From Gemmatimonas sp. (lineage in GTDB: Bacteria; Gemmatimonadota; Gemmatimonadetes; Gemmatimonadales; Gemmatimonadaceae), in contig NZ_JANPLK010000042.1 of NCBI RefSeq assembly GCF_031426495.1, forward strand, positions 1 to 64,000: a stretch of 64,000 nucleotides of DNA, given 5' to 3'. A program made the position numbers and the translations under genes. Below are positions 1-8,186 of the stretch, piece after piece (within the stretch, counting starts at the first letter, position 1; each line of letters opens with the position of its first letter). A model generated the notes under the pieces. It saw only the letters and a program-made list of their open reading frames with translations. It made no database searches and had not been told where the DNA came from.

Positions 1-70
1 CACCCGCGAGGTACGCCTCCACGACCCCGAGCTTGAACTCGGTACTGAACCGTCGGTACGTCTTGGCCAT
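1..70 (-). CDS. IS3-family transposase OrfA, N-terminal fragment cut by window edge
   Basis: The 23 visible residues start at ATG 70-68 and read MAKTYRRFSTEFKLGVVEAY. This is the usual opening of an IS3/IS150-type OrfA helix-turn-helix protein, which binds the element ends, while the catalytic DDE domain sits in OrfB. A GGAGGA ribosome-binding site lies six bases upstream of the ATG, which fixes the start. Only the N-terminus is inside the window, so whether the transposase is intact cannot be judged. Confidence 0.6.
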   Translation of the reverse strand, partial: MAKTYRRFSTEFKLGVVEAYLAG

Positions 71-141
71 AGATCCTCCGAGGGGCTGCCTCGAAGGTCA
101 AACCGAACCCGCCATCTGTCCAGCCGATGGGGGTCACTCCA
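1..141 (-). mobile_element. End of an IS3-family insertion sequence (rest lies beyond the window)
   Basis: The first bases, read on the minus strand, encode the N-terminus of an IS3-type OrfA. Upstream of it the minus strand carries TGGAGTGACCCCC (141 back to 129) followed by TGGACA, which resembles the terminal inverted repeats of IS150-like IS3 elements (TG-ACT-GACCCC then TTGGACA). I therefore place the element boundary at about 141. The opposite end, orfB and any target duplication are outside the window, so the boundary is an inference. Confidence 0.5.
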
Positions 142-165
142 GCTTCTGTGCAATTTCATTTCAGC

Positions 166-181
166 ACTGACACGTGTCAGT
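166..181. repeat. Perfect 16-bp palindrome
   Basis: ACTGACACGTGTCAGT is identical to its reverse complement. It lies 25 bases outside the proposed IS end and 85 bases upstream of the ATG at 267. The size and symmetry suit a dimeric repressor operator. No -10/-35 pair is convincing next to it. What binds it is unknown. Confidence 0.5.
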
Positions 182-266
182 CCCTGGCGCATCGCGTGTG
201 GACTGGTCGCGCACCACTCGCGCACTGCTACTGCATCACACGCGCACCGCGAAATAAATAATAAAG

Positions 267-477
267 ATGAAACAGGTCCTGAAAAAGTGCTCCGTGGCGG
301 TTCTAGTCGGGGTATTTATTTTGACGCCCGTTGCACCGAATACGCGAAGCGGATCGTGCACCACGAGAATGACTTACGCGCTTGGAAATTCCGAGTTAAT
401 CGACTCATCGGCAAAAAAACGCCCAAGGGAAAAGACCTCCGCGAAACATTTTTCTAAAAGAGCCAGATACATGGGGA
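267..477 (+). pseudogene. Possible 5' remnant of an exported-protein gene
   Basis: An ATG at 267 starts a reading frame whose first 26 residues look like a signal peptide: a basic start (MKQVLKK), a hydrophobic core (VAVLVGVFIL) and a Pro/Ala-rich end. The next ~45 residues are polar and Lys/Arg-rich with no recognisable domain. From about 478 the frame continues only as antisense of a better-looking gene, so the original protein was probably truncated there. The stretch is visibly richer in A and T than its surroundings, consistent with foreign origin beside an IS. No good Shine-Dalgarno precedes the ATG. It could also be chance. Confidence 0.25.
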
Positions 478-1113
478 CTATTCGGGCCCCAACAGCGTCG
501 TCGGATCGTTTGGGGACTCATCGTCGCGCAACAGCGACGCCTGATTCCAGAGCATCAGGCGCTTGCGACGGAAGCGCAGCACGCGTTCGACCAGGCACTC
601 ATCGTCGCCGAAGTCGCGCACCGTGGAGAGCCCGACGTTGTCCGTCGGCATGCCCGCATGCTGCACCACGCCGGCCGCCAGCGCCTTCTCCCGCAGCAGA
701 AACCCCGCGAGCGCGGTGTACATCAGCGGCCGAGCGTGGTTGTACTGCCACACCTGGGGCGAGCTACAGTCGATCCATACCAGGCGCCCGGTTCGATGGT
801 TCGGGACGTACACCCCCATCAGATTGCGACTGACGACGCGGGGCATCGAGGCATCCTTTCCGAGCCCCTGCGCCTCCGCGAACAGCAAGTCGGCGAGGTC
901 GTCGTCGTGCAGCATTACGACTTCCGGTGAGCTTGCGATCTCCTGTCGCCAGTGCTCCGGTCCAAGTTGTGCGAGTTCCTCTTCGACCCATTCGATAGGT
1001 GCGATGCTCACTACGAAGTAATCCGTCGACACCCAAAAGCGCCGGACGCGCGTGCTCACGTTGATCATGTGGCCGCACGCGGGGCCGCCAGTGAACTGAT
1101 ATGGGAGAGGCAT
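478..1113 (-). CDS. Hypothetical protein, 211 residues
   Basis: The frame starts at ATG 1113-1111 and ends at TAG 478-480. The composition looks like a real soluble protein: mixed acidic and basic residues, aromatic-rich, with no signal peptide and no membrane segment. An internal ATG at residue 16 (MINVSTRV) is an alternative start, because no clear ribosome-binding site precedes either. Residues ~90-140 contain MGVYVPNHRTGRLVWID. I do not recognise a family. It sits between an IS end and a defective tRNA gene, so it may belong to accessory DNA; function unknown. Confidence 0.45.
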   Translation of the reverse strand: MPLPYQFTGGPACGHMINVSTRVRRFWVSTDYFVVSIAPIEWVEEELAQLGPEHWRQEIASSPEVVMLHDDDLADLLFAEAQGLGKDASMPRVVSRNLMGVYVPNHRTGRLVWIDCSSPQVWQYNHARPLMYTALAGFLLREKALAAGVVQHAGMPTDNVGLSTVRDFGDDECLVERVLRFRRKRLMLWNQASLLRDDESPNDPTTLLGPE

Positions 1114-1220
1114 ACACCGACGCTACGGGCGCTCGAGGGGGCGCAGCAAAGCCTCGTCGGGGTCAGTTTGGGGTCAGGTTGGCGCCGCCTACTGCACTAT
1201 GTTGCGAGGCAGCGACAGAG

Positions 1221-1297
1221 GGATGGGGCCTAAGGCGCACGCCTGGAAAGCGTGTGTGCGTGAAAGCGTACCGTGAGTTCGAATCTCACTCCATCCG
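1221..1297 (+). tRNA. tRNA-Ser(GGA) with a deleted D arm (probable pseudo-tRNA)
   Basis: The anticodon arm is CACGC-CTGGAAA-GCGTG (1238-1254) with anticodon GGA at 1245-1247. It is followed by a class II variable arm (stem GTGCG/CGTAC, about 1256-1272), a normal T arm GTGAG-TTCGAAT-CTCAC (1273-1289), acceptor 3' strand TCCATCC (1290-1296) and discriminator G. The 5' acceptor strand GGATGGG (1221-1227) pairs with it, with one G-T at the last pair. Only ten bases (GCCTAAGGCG) separate acceptor and anticodon stems, where a serine tRNA normally has about twenty. The D loop with its GG is missing, leaving a GCC/GGC stem closed by three bases. Total length is 77 nt instead of about 88-90. Folding to a functional L shape is doubtful, so this may be a pseudogene. 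Confidence 0.7.
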
Positions 1298-1305
1298 TAA
1301 ACGCG

Positions 1306-1337
1306 AACACCCCGTGCTGAGAAGCGCGGGGTGTTTT
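1306..1337 (+). terminator. Rho-independent terminator after the tRNA
   Basis: AACACCCCG (1306-1314) pairs perfectly with CGGGGTGTT (1327-1335), and the run TTTT (1334-1337) follows. It lies 8 bases after the tRNA discriminator base, as expected for tRNA transcription termination. Its survival suggests the tRNA locus was once, or still is, transcribed. Confidence 0.75.
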
Positions 1338-1732
1338 GCGTTGGGGCCGTGCGCGGTGAGTCCGATCCCACTCCCGACGGCACGAATCAGAACGGTGTTG
1401 CCACGATGCAGTGGCGCGATGGCGGGATAAAATGCTGAGCGGAAGAGCCTAGGGTGATCGCGCGCATGCTCGGAGATGGGTGTGCGTGGAGTGAGCCACG
1501 GCGCGGCATCGTTGCCGGCATGTTGCTGCGCACCCGCGTGATACTGAGGCGTCTCATCGTGTCGATACCTCCGGACCAGGAATACGGAGATGCACTCTGG
1601 GAGTGAGGTATAGGTGGCCGGCGCGCCGGTGTTGCGTACATCGCCGCGCCATGCCGCTTCAGTCCGTCGTAAGGGAGTTGCCAGAACCGCCGACGCACCG
1701 CAACGTCCATCAGCCGCCACTGGAGAATAGTC
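1338..1732. other. Intergenic region without a supportable gene
   Basis: About 395 bases between the tRNA terminator and the TPR gene. Open frames exist on the minus strand here, but their translations are Arg/Ser/Pro-rich without any motif and they begin inside the TPR gene. A TAAAAT at about 1427 could be a -10 box, but no -35 is correctly spaced. I see nothing else. Confidence 0.4.
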
Positions 1733-3316
1733 ATGATTCGCATCGGCTTGACCGCGCGCGTATCGCTGCTGCTTGTCGCTGTTGCCGCTGGCGCCAACGC
1801 GCAGGCACACGGTGCCGATCACGGCGCGTCGATGGAACGACTGGGGGCGGTGCACTTTCCCACGTCGTGCAAACCCGCAGTCGCACTGTCATTCGACCGT
1901 GCGGTCGCGCTGTTGCACTCGTTCGAGTTCGGTGCGTCGATCCGCGCCTTCACACAGGTGCTCGACACCGACTCAACCTGCGCGATGGCGCAGTGGGGCA
2001 TCGCGCTCAGTCGGTGGTCGAATCCGACAGCCCCGTCCGTCCGCACCACCGCGCAGTTGCAGCCCGGTCGTGCGGCCGCAGCGGCGGCGCGGCGACTGAG
2101 CGTGCGCGGCACCGCACGGGAACGCGGATACATCGCCGCCGTGACGGAACTTTACGCCGATGTCGAACAACGGGATCAGCGGGCGCGCATCATGGCCTAC
2201 GAGCGCGCCATGGCCGTCCTCGTGGCGGCGCAACCGGCAGACACGGAAGCGAAAATCTTCTACGCCATTGCCCTTGTCGCCTCCGCCTCACCCACGGACA
2301 AGTCGTACGCCAACCAGCTCAAGGCGGGCGCGATACTCGAACCCATCTGGGCGCAGCAGCCCGATCATCCGGGGCTGGCACACTATATCATCCACACCTA
2401 CGACTATCCCGCGTTAGCCGGCCGAGCCGAGGCCGCGGCGCAGCGCTACGCGCAGATCGCGCCGTCGGCGGCTCATGCGATGCACATGCCGTCGCACACG
2501 TTCACCCGCGTGGGACTCTGGAAGGAGTCGGTGGAGACCAACCTTCGCTCGGTGGCACTGGCGCGCGAGAGCGCGTCGATCGCTGAGGCGCTCCATGCGT
2601 CCGACTATGCCGTGTATGCGTATCTCCAGATGCGCCGTGACTCGGCCGCCAAGTCCATTCTCGACGAATTGCCGATGTTGGCGAAGCGCTTTGATGTGAA
2701 TGCGGTGACCGGGGCCGCGCCGGGATGGGCCGGCGTCTTCGCGCTCGCCGCCATTCCCGCGCGATACGCCCTCGAGCGACGCGATTGGGCTGGTGCCGCG
2801 AGGTTGGTGCCCGCGCCCAGCGCGTTTCCGTATACCGAGGCGATGGTGTATTTCGCGCGTGCGCTCGGCGCGTCGCACACGGGTGATCTGCTGGTCGCTC
2901 AGGCCGACGCCGATTCTCTTGCGGCCATCAGCCGCCGGCTTGCGGCCAGCGGGGAGAGCTACTGGGCCGAGCAGGTTGCCATTCAGGCACTCTGCGCGAA
3001 GGCTTGGCTCGAACACGCGCGGCAACAGGATAGTGATGCGCTCGTGCACATGCAGGAGGCCGCCGCACGCGAAGACGCCACGGAAAAGTCGGCCGTCACG
3101 CCGGGGCCGCTGGCGCCTGCGCGTGAACTGCTGGGCGATCTCCTGATGGAACTGAAACGGCCACAGGCCGCGCTGGCCGCCTATCGTACGACGCTGGCCA
3201 AGGAGCCAAATCGATATCGCTCGGTCGAGGGTGCCCGACGCGCCGCCGCGGCAACGGGCGACCGGGCCGCCGAAGCGGCGTATGCCGCACAGCTGCGACG
3301 CATGGTGGGAGCGTAG
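1733..3316 (+). CDS. Exported tetratricopeptide-repeat protein
   Basis: A 527-residue protein starting at ATG 1733, with a signal peptide at residues 1-25 ending in GANAQA, so it is probably periplasmic. Residues ~50-95 form a TPR-like pair (SFDRAVALLHSFEFGASIRA). The central HAMHMPSHTFTRVGLWKES is typical of a family of uncharacterised secreted TPR proteins. The C-terminal ~60 residues (LKRPQAALAAYRTTLAKEPN) form a clear terminal TPR. TPRs bind partner proteins, and no catalytic motif is visible. The gene is alone and converges on the downstream oxidoreductase with a 35-base gap. The partner is unknown. Confidence 0.8.
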   Translation: MIRIGLTARVSLLLVAVAAGANAQAHGADHGASMERLGAVHFPTSCKPAVALSFDRAVALLHSFEFGASIRAFTQVLDTDSTCAMAQWGIALSRWSNPTAPSVRTTAQLQPGRAAAAAARRLSVRGTARERGYIAAVTELYADVEQRDQRARIMAYERAMAVLVAAQPADTEAKIFYAIALVASASPTDKSYANQLKAGAILEPIWAQQPDHPGLAHYIIHTYDYPALAGRAEAAAQRYAQIAPSAAHAMHMPSHTFTRVGLWKESVETNLRSVALARESASIAEALHASDYAVYAYLQMRRDSAAKSILDELPMLAKRFDVNAVTGAAPGWAGVFALAAIPARYALERRDWAGAARLVPAPSAFPYTEAMVYFARALGASHTGDLLVAQADADSLAAISRRLAASGESYWAEQVAIQALCAKAWLEHARQQDSDALVHMQEAAAREDATEKSAVTPGPLAPARELLGDLLMELKRPQAALAAYRTTLAKEPNRYRSVEGARRAAAATGDRAAEAAYAAQLRRMVGA

Positions 3317-3351
3317 CAGCGCGCGGCCTGCCGACGTTTTCCCTGTGCGCC

Positions 3352-4308
3352 TTATGGTCTCGATGTCTCCGGATTGGCAGCGGAGTCGCTGATCGTGACC
3401 ACGATTTTCCCGACACTGTGGCCGTTCGCCAGCTCCTCGTAGGCGGCCGCGGACTGCTCCATGGTGAACGTCTTGCCGATGACCGGTTGCACCGCGCCCG
3501 TATCGATCAAGGCGCCCAGTTCGCCCAGCATCGCACCATCCGGCTCCATCAAGAACCATTCGAAGTGCACGCCAAATTTCTTCGCTAGGTTCTCGGTGTC
3601 CTGGCCTTTAATGGAAATCATTGTCCCACCCGGTTTCAACACCGTGAACGAGCGCGCCATGGTCTCACCGCCGAGCATGTCGAACACGAGGTCGTAGTCG
3701 GATAGCTGCTGGTCGAACGCGTCGGTCGTGTGATCGATCACCACATCGGCGCCGAGCCGCTTCACCAGGTCGATGTTGTGGCCACTGCACGTGGTGGCGA
3801 TATGCGCGCCGATATGCTTGGCGATCTGAATCGCGAACGAGCCGACCCCGCCTGACCCGGCATGGATCAATACCTTGTCGCCGGCTTTGAGCTTGCCTCG
3901 CGTGATCAAGGCTTGCCATGCGGTAAGGCCGGCCAGCGGCACCGATGCGGCCTGGGCGTGACTCAGCGTCGCGGGCTTCATGGCCAGTTCGCTGCCCTTC
4001 ACTCGGGCGAACTCGGCGATGGCGCCGGCGTCGTTCTGACTGGGTCGCGCGAACACGGCATCGCCGAGCGCGCACTGGGTCACGTCCGCGCCGACGGCCA
4101 CGACCACGCCGGAGACGTCGTACCCCATGACATGCGGGAAGGTGAGCGGCATCACGTCCTTCATTTTCCCGAGCCGGAGTATGTCGTCGATCGGATTGAT
4201 ACTCGCGGCGTGGACGGCGATCAGAACCGAATCGCCCGTAAGCGCTGGTGTGTCGACGCGCCCGATCGTGATTGGTGCCTCGTACGCCGTGATGATCGCG
4301 GCGTTCAT
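3352..4308 (-). CDS. NADP-dependent zinc-independent alcohol dehydrogenase / quinone oxidoreductase (MDR family)
   Basis: A 318-residue medium-chain dehydrogenase/reductase. The N-terminal GroES-like domain (1-125) lacks the Cys/His zinc ligands of true alcohol dehydrogenases, placing it with zeta-crystallin-like NADPH:quinone/enone reductases. The Rossmann motif GSGGVG is at 151-156. Such enzymes reduce quinones or alpha,beta-unsaturated carbonyls in the cytosol. Its ATG overlaps the stop of the upstream aldehyde dehydrogenase (ATGA, 4305-4308), so the two are translationally coupled and probably act together in detoxifying reactive carbonyls. The exact substrate cannot be read from sequence. 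Confidence 0.85.
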   Translation of the reverse strand: MNAAIITAYEAPITIGRVDTPALTGDSVLIAVHAASINPIDDILRLGKMKDVMPLTFPHVMGYDVSGVVVAVGADVTQCALGDAVFARPSQNDAGAIAEFARVKGSELAMKPATLSHAQAASVPLAGLTAWQALITRGKLKAGDKVLIHAGSGGVGSFAIQIAKHIGAHIATTCSGHNIDLVKRLGADVVIDHTTDAFDQQLSDYDLVFDMLGGETMARSFTVLKPGGTMISIKGQDTENLAKKFGVHFEWFLMEPDGAMLGELGALIDTGAVQPVIGKTFTMEQSAAAYEELANGHSVGKIVVTISDSAANPETSRP

Positions 4309-5702
4309 GATGCGCTCCGTGCGCTGGACGGCATGTAAATCGCCTTCACGTTCACGAATTCCTTCATGCCAAAGCCACCGTGCTCGCGACCGAATCCCGA
4401 ATCCTTCGTGCCGCCGAACGGCATGTTGGGATCGGCTGTGCCGAACGAGTTGATGCGCACCATGCCCGTGTCGAAGTGGTCGCGGGCAAGCCGGAACGCC
4501 TGCTCCTCGTTGCGGGTGAAGATCCCACCGCCAAGACCGTAGCGACTGTCGTTGGCGATGCGCATGGCATCGACGTCGTCACTGGCCTTGATGATCGCGG
4601 CGACCGGTCCGAACAGTTCGTCGTCGTACGCGGGCGTCCCTGGCTGGCAGTTGGCCAGCACCGTGGCGGGGAAGTAATACCCGACAGCTTTGTCGGGGAC
4701 GCCGCCGCAGAGCAGGGTCGCGCCGCCATCGATACTCTTGATGACTTGTTCGGACAAGGTGTCGAACTGTTCCTTGCTCGACATCGGACCGAGTTGCGTG
4801 CGCTCGTCGGTCGGCTCGCCCATCACGATGGCCTGCATCTGCTCGACGAAGGCGCCGACGAAGGCATCGTACACGGCGGCGGTGATGATGAATCGCTTGG
4901 CCGAGACACAGGTCTCGCCGTTGTTGAAAAGACGACCGATCACGCACGTCTTCACGGCCAGTGCCACGTCGGCGTCTTCGAGCACGAGGTAGGCATCATT
5001 CGATCCCAGCTCGAGCACCGTTTTCTTCAGGTGCTTTGCCGCAGCCTGGCCGATGTGCCGTCCTGCCGCATCGCTGCCGGTCATCGTGACGCCGCGCACG
5101 CGTGGGTGCGCGATGATCGCATCCGACGTGTCGTGGTCCACGACCACCACCTCGAACAGGCCATTCGGCAAGCCCGCCTCGAGACAGATATCGCGCAACA
5201 TGAGCCCGCTGCCGGTGCAGATGCTGGCGTGCTTGAGAATCACGCCGTTGCCCGCCATCAAATTGTCAGCCAGCACGCGAACCGGTTGATACACTGGGAA
5301 ATTCCACGGCTGCACGCTGTACACCACACCGATCGGGCAATAGGCGACGACCCCCGCCTTCGTACCGCCGCTGTGAGTCCGCGCTTCATCGGCCAGCAGG
5401 ACGGGACCGTGTTCGGCCGCGTACTCGAAGAGTTGCGCGCACAGCTCGACTTCAAGCATACCGTCGCGCAGCAATTTCCCGGTCTCCGCCGTCATGAGCG
5501 CGGCGAGGGCGTTGGCGTTCTTGCGCAAGGCGCTGGCGATGTCGCGAAGACACGATGCGCGTGCGTGGTGCGTGGTCGTTCGCCACTCCATGAACGCCGT
5601 GTGGCAGGCCTCTACCTTCTGGAAGGCCGCGTCCGAACGCATCAGTTCGTAGGTCGCGATGGTGTGTTCGGTGGCGGGGTTGATCGTGGTAATGCGTGTC
5701 AC
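4305..5702 (-). CDS. NAD(P)-dependent aldehyde dehydrogenase (succinate-semialdehyde dehydrogenase-like)
   Basis: I take the start as GTG 5702, with GGAG eight bases upstream, which gives 465 residues, the normal size for Sad/YneI-type aldehyde dehydrogenases. Visible motifs: PWNFP at 132-136 (cofactor/substrate channel), general base Glu231 in LELGSND, catalytic Cys265 in NNGETCVSAKR, and the C-terminal MPFGGTKDSGFGREHG. It oxidises an aldehyde to the acid; succinate semialdehyde is a reasonable guess from the overall resemblance but is not proven. First gene of a two-gene operon with the MDR oxidoreductase. A further upstream in-frame TTG (5798) would add 32 residues lacking family similarity. 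Confidence 0.88.
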   Translation of the reverse strand: MTRITTINPATEHTIATYELMRSDAAFQKVEACHTAFMEWRTTTHHARASCLRDIASALRKNANALAALMTAETGKLLRDGMLEVELCAQLFEYAAEHGPVLLADEARTHSGGTKAGVVAYCPIGVVYSVQPWNFPVYQPVRVLADNLMAGNGVILKHASICTGSGLMLRDICLEAGLPNGLFEVVVVDHDTSDAIIAHPRVRGVTMTGSDAAGRHIGQAAAKHLKKTVLELGSNDAYLVLEDADVALAVKTCVIGRLFNNGETCVSAKRFIITAAVYDAFVGAFVEQMQAIVMGEPTDERTQLGPMSSKEQFDTLSEQVIKSIDGGATLLCGGVPDKAVGYYFPATVLANCQPGTPAYDDELFGPVAAIIKASDDVDAMRIANDSRYGLGGGIFTRNEEQAFRLARDHFDTGMVRINSFGTADPNMPFGGTKDSGFGREHGGFGMKEFVNVKAIYMPSSARSAS

Positions 5703-5972
5703 GGTCGAGTCTCCTGGTACGGCCGATGTCGTGGAGGCAGCGCCGCGACAGATGGCGGATCTGTAGACGGCCTGGATACGGACATCGGACCTATGCAAGG
5801 TTCAGGCGCGTGGGGATCTCCGCGTGAAGAACGCGCAGGATGGTGGTCAGCGCGTAACAGGGTCGAGGTCAAGGAACGCCATGCCGCGCGACACGTTTAT
5901 CTCCGGCGATCGACGCGCGTTCCAGTGAGAAGGCCGCACGACGCGAACTTCCCGTACCCGGACGTACGCCCT

Positions 5973-6518
5973 ATGAACGACCGCCTTCGCCGCGCCGCGG
6001 CCCTCTGGACGTGGACCGGCAACACCCGTCCGCCATTCGCGCACACACCAGCCGATGGACAGGAGTCGGTGTGGGACTACCCCCGTCCGCCGCGCGTGGT
6101 CGCCGATTCACGCGAAATTGTCGTGCGCGTTGGCGGCATCGAAATCCTGCGCACGCGGAAGGCGTTGCGGCTGTTGGAGACCGCCAGCCCACCATCGTTC
6201 TATCTGCCGTTTACCGACGCCCTGCGCGCCGCGTTCGTTCCGGCACCCGGCGCCTCGTATTGCGAGTGGAAGGGCGCGGCTCGATACTGGACCCTGGTGG
6301 CCGGCGATGTACGATTGGAGCGCGCCGCGTGGTCGTATGACGCGCCACTCGAGCCGTATGAAACGCTCCGCGATCACGTGGCGCTGTACCCCACGCACGC
6401 GGAGTGTCTGATCGACGGGGAACGCGTGCGCCCGCAAAACGGCGGATTCTACGGCGGATGGGTCACGGATGACATCGTTGGTCCGTGGAAGGGTGGAGCG
6501 GGCACGGGTGGCTGGTAG
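5973..6518 (+). CDS. DUF427 domain protein
   Basis: A 181-residue protein starting at ATG 5973. The core (residues ~35-150) has the DUF427 pattern: VVRVGGIEILRTRKALRLLE, a YLPF segment, the conserved SYCEWKGAARYW with its Cys-Glu-Trp-Lys-Gly, and an AWSYDAPL segment. DUF427 proteins are small beta-rich cytosolic proteins of unknown biochemistry. The C-terminus here (about 150-181) carries an extra GGFYGGW/VGPWKG tail. A second, shorter DUF427 gene lies at 15765-16046 in the ergothioneine cluster, so the window encodes two paralogues. It is followed after about 160 bases by the flavin monooxygenase. Confidence 0.8.
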   Translation: MNDRLRRAAALWTWTGNTRPPFAHTPADGQESVWDYPRPPRVVADSREIVVRVGGIEILRTRKALRLLETASPPSFYLPFTDALRAAFVPAPGASYCEWKGAARYWTLVAGDVRLERAAWSYDAPLEPYETLRDHVALYPTHAECLIDGERVRPQNGGFYGGWVTDDIVGPWKGGAGTGGW

Positions 6519-6680
6519 CCAGGCGGCTGGCAATGTGCTGCCGAAATCCTTCGCGAAAGTCAACGTGCGGAGACGGTGCCGCCCTTCCCCCGCCACCCTC
6601 GCTGCGAGGCGAGGCCACGGGATAGCTTAACGCACCCGTCCGGCAAGCCCGCTGGTCGTTCCCGATTCTCCGGAGATGAC

Positions 6681-8186
6681 GTGGAGCACCTCGACGTTCT
6701 GATCATCGGCGCCGGTCTTTCGGGCATCAGCGCCGCATGGCACCTGCAGACGTCGTGTGCCGAGCGGTCGTACGCGATCGTGGAAGGTCGCGAGAGGATG
6801 GGTGGCACCTGGGACCTATTCCGCTATCCCGGTATTCGCTCCGACTCCGACATGTACACGCTCGGCTATCGCTTCCGTCCGTGGCGGAACGCGAAAGCGA
6901 TCGCCGACGGGCCGTCGATCAAGGCCTACATCGAAGAGACGGCGCGCGAGTTCGGCATCGATCGCGCCATCCGCTATCAGCACCGGCTCGTGCGCGCCGA
7001 GTGGTCGACGGCTGATGCGCGCTGGACGGTGGACCTCGAGGTCGGCGCCGATCGCACGCCGTTGCGTCTGAGCTGCGGATTTCTCTACAGCTGTGCGGGC
7101 TACTACGACTACGCGCAGGGATACATGCCCGAGTGGCCCGACATGTCGACCTTCACCGGGGCGTTGGTGCATCCGCAACACTGGCCCGAGGATCTCGACT
7201 ACCGCGGCAAGCGTGTGGTCGTCATTGGCAGCGGGGCGACGGCGGTGACACTTGTGCCGGCCATGGCGAGCGGTGATCAGGCGGCGGCCCACGTCACCAT
7301 GCTGCAGCGTTCCCCGACCTATATCGCCACGTTGCCCTCGGTGGACGTGGTCGCCAACACGTTGCGTCGATGGTTGCCATCAAAGTTGGCGTACGCGATC
7401 TCGCGCTGGAAAAATGTGGCCCGCAGCATGTTCTACTACTCCATCGCCCGCTCGCGTCCGGAGACCTTCAAGACGGCGCTCCGCACCGAGGCCCTACCGC
7501 AACTCGGTGCAGACTTCCCATTCGATGAGCACTTCAGTCCGCGCTATCAGCCGTGGGACGAGCGCCTGTGCATGGTGCCCGATGGCGACTTGTTCGTGGC
7601 CCTGCGTGAGCAGCGGGCGTCGATCGTGACCGACCAGATCGCGCGCTTCGATGCCACGGGAATCGTGTTGCATTCGGGCGCGCATCTCGACGCGGACATT
7701 ATCGTGGCAGCCACGGGGCTCCGCATGTCGCTGCTCTCCGGGGTCACGCTCGTCGTCGACGGCGACGCAGTCGAATTCGGGAAGGCCATGATTTACAAGG
7801 GAATGATGCTGAGCGACGTCCCGAACATGGCGGCCGCGGTGGGCTACACGAACGCGTCGTGGACGCTGAAGTGCGACTTGATCGCGCAGCATGTATGCCG
7901 AATCCTTAATCACATGCGCGATCACCGCTATGCACAGGTCACGCCGCGTCGCGATCCGGCGCTAGTTGAATCGCCGGTGTTCGACTTCACCTCTGGCTAT
8001 GTGCAGCGCGCGCAATCGCGACTCCCCAAGCAGGGTGATCGCGCACCGTGGCGCCTGTACCAGAACTACGTGAAGGACCTGTTCTCACTCCGGCACGGGC
8101 GCGTGGACGACCCGGCGCTGGAGTTCCGTGTGGCTCCCGAGCCTTCGCGCTCCGGCGCGGACGTGGAGCTCGCCGCGCTCGCGTGA
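6681..8186 (+). CDS. Flavin-containing (Baeyer-Villiger-type) monooxygenase
   Basis: Start at GTG 6681, with GGAG five bases upstream, giving 501 residues. The FAD motif GAGLSG is at 10-15. The Baeyer-Villiger fingerprint FxGxxxHxxxWP is fully present as F158-TGALVH164PQHW168P. The NADPH Rossmann motif GSGATA is at 183-188. These class B enzymes insert oxygen next to ketones or at heteroatoms using NADPH, and the sequence resembles the EthA/MymA branch. It overlaps the next gene by one base (TGATG at 8184-8188) and precedes an SDR and a saccharopine-dehydrogenase-like protein. That context suggests modification of a lipid or ketone, but the substrate is unknown. Confidence 0.9.
   Translation: MEHLDVLIIGAGLSGISAAWHLQTSCAERSYAIVEGRERMGGTWDLFRYPGIRSDSDMYTLGYRFRPWRNAKAIADGPSIKAYIEETAREFGIDRAIRYQHRLVRAEWSTADARWTVDLEVGADRTPLRLSCGFLYSCAGYYDYAQGYMPEWPDMSTFTGALVHPQHWPEDLDYRGKRVVVIGSGATAVTLVPAMASGDQAAAHVTMLQRSPTYIATLPSVDVVANTLRRWLPSKLAYAISRWKNVARSMFYYSIARSRPETFKTALRTEALPQLGADFPFDEHFSPRYQPWDERLCMVPDGDLFVALREQRASIVTDQIARFDATGIVLHSGAHLDADIIVAATGLRMSLLSGVTLVVDGDAVEFGKAMIYKGMMLSDVPNMAAAVGYTNASWTLKCDLIAQHVCRILNHMRDHRYAQVTPRRDPALVESPVFDFTSGYVQRAQSRLPKQGDRAPWRLYQNYVKDLFSLRHGRVDDPALEFRVAPEPSRSGADVELAALA

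Noticed and set aside
1221..1297. Prophage or ICE attachment site at the tRNA-Ser gene
   Set aside because: No integrase gene and no direct repeat of the tRNA 3' end is visible in the window. The defect lies in the D arm, not at the usual 3' attachment region.
1286..1855. Two minus-strand frames across the tRNA terminator and start of the TPR gene
   Set aside because: They cross a terminator and a signal-peptide-coding region, are Arg/Pro/Ser-rich and have no recognisable start signal.
4380..5972. Long open frame on the plus strand, antisense to the aldehyde dehydrogenase
   Set aside because: Its translation is His/Arg/Gly-rich with no motif, while the minus strand encodes a complete ALDH. 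Only the in-frame end after 5973 is real (DUF427).
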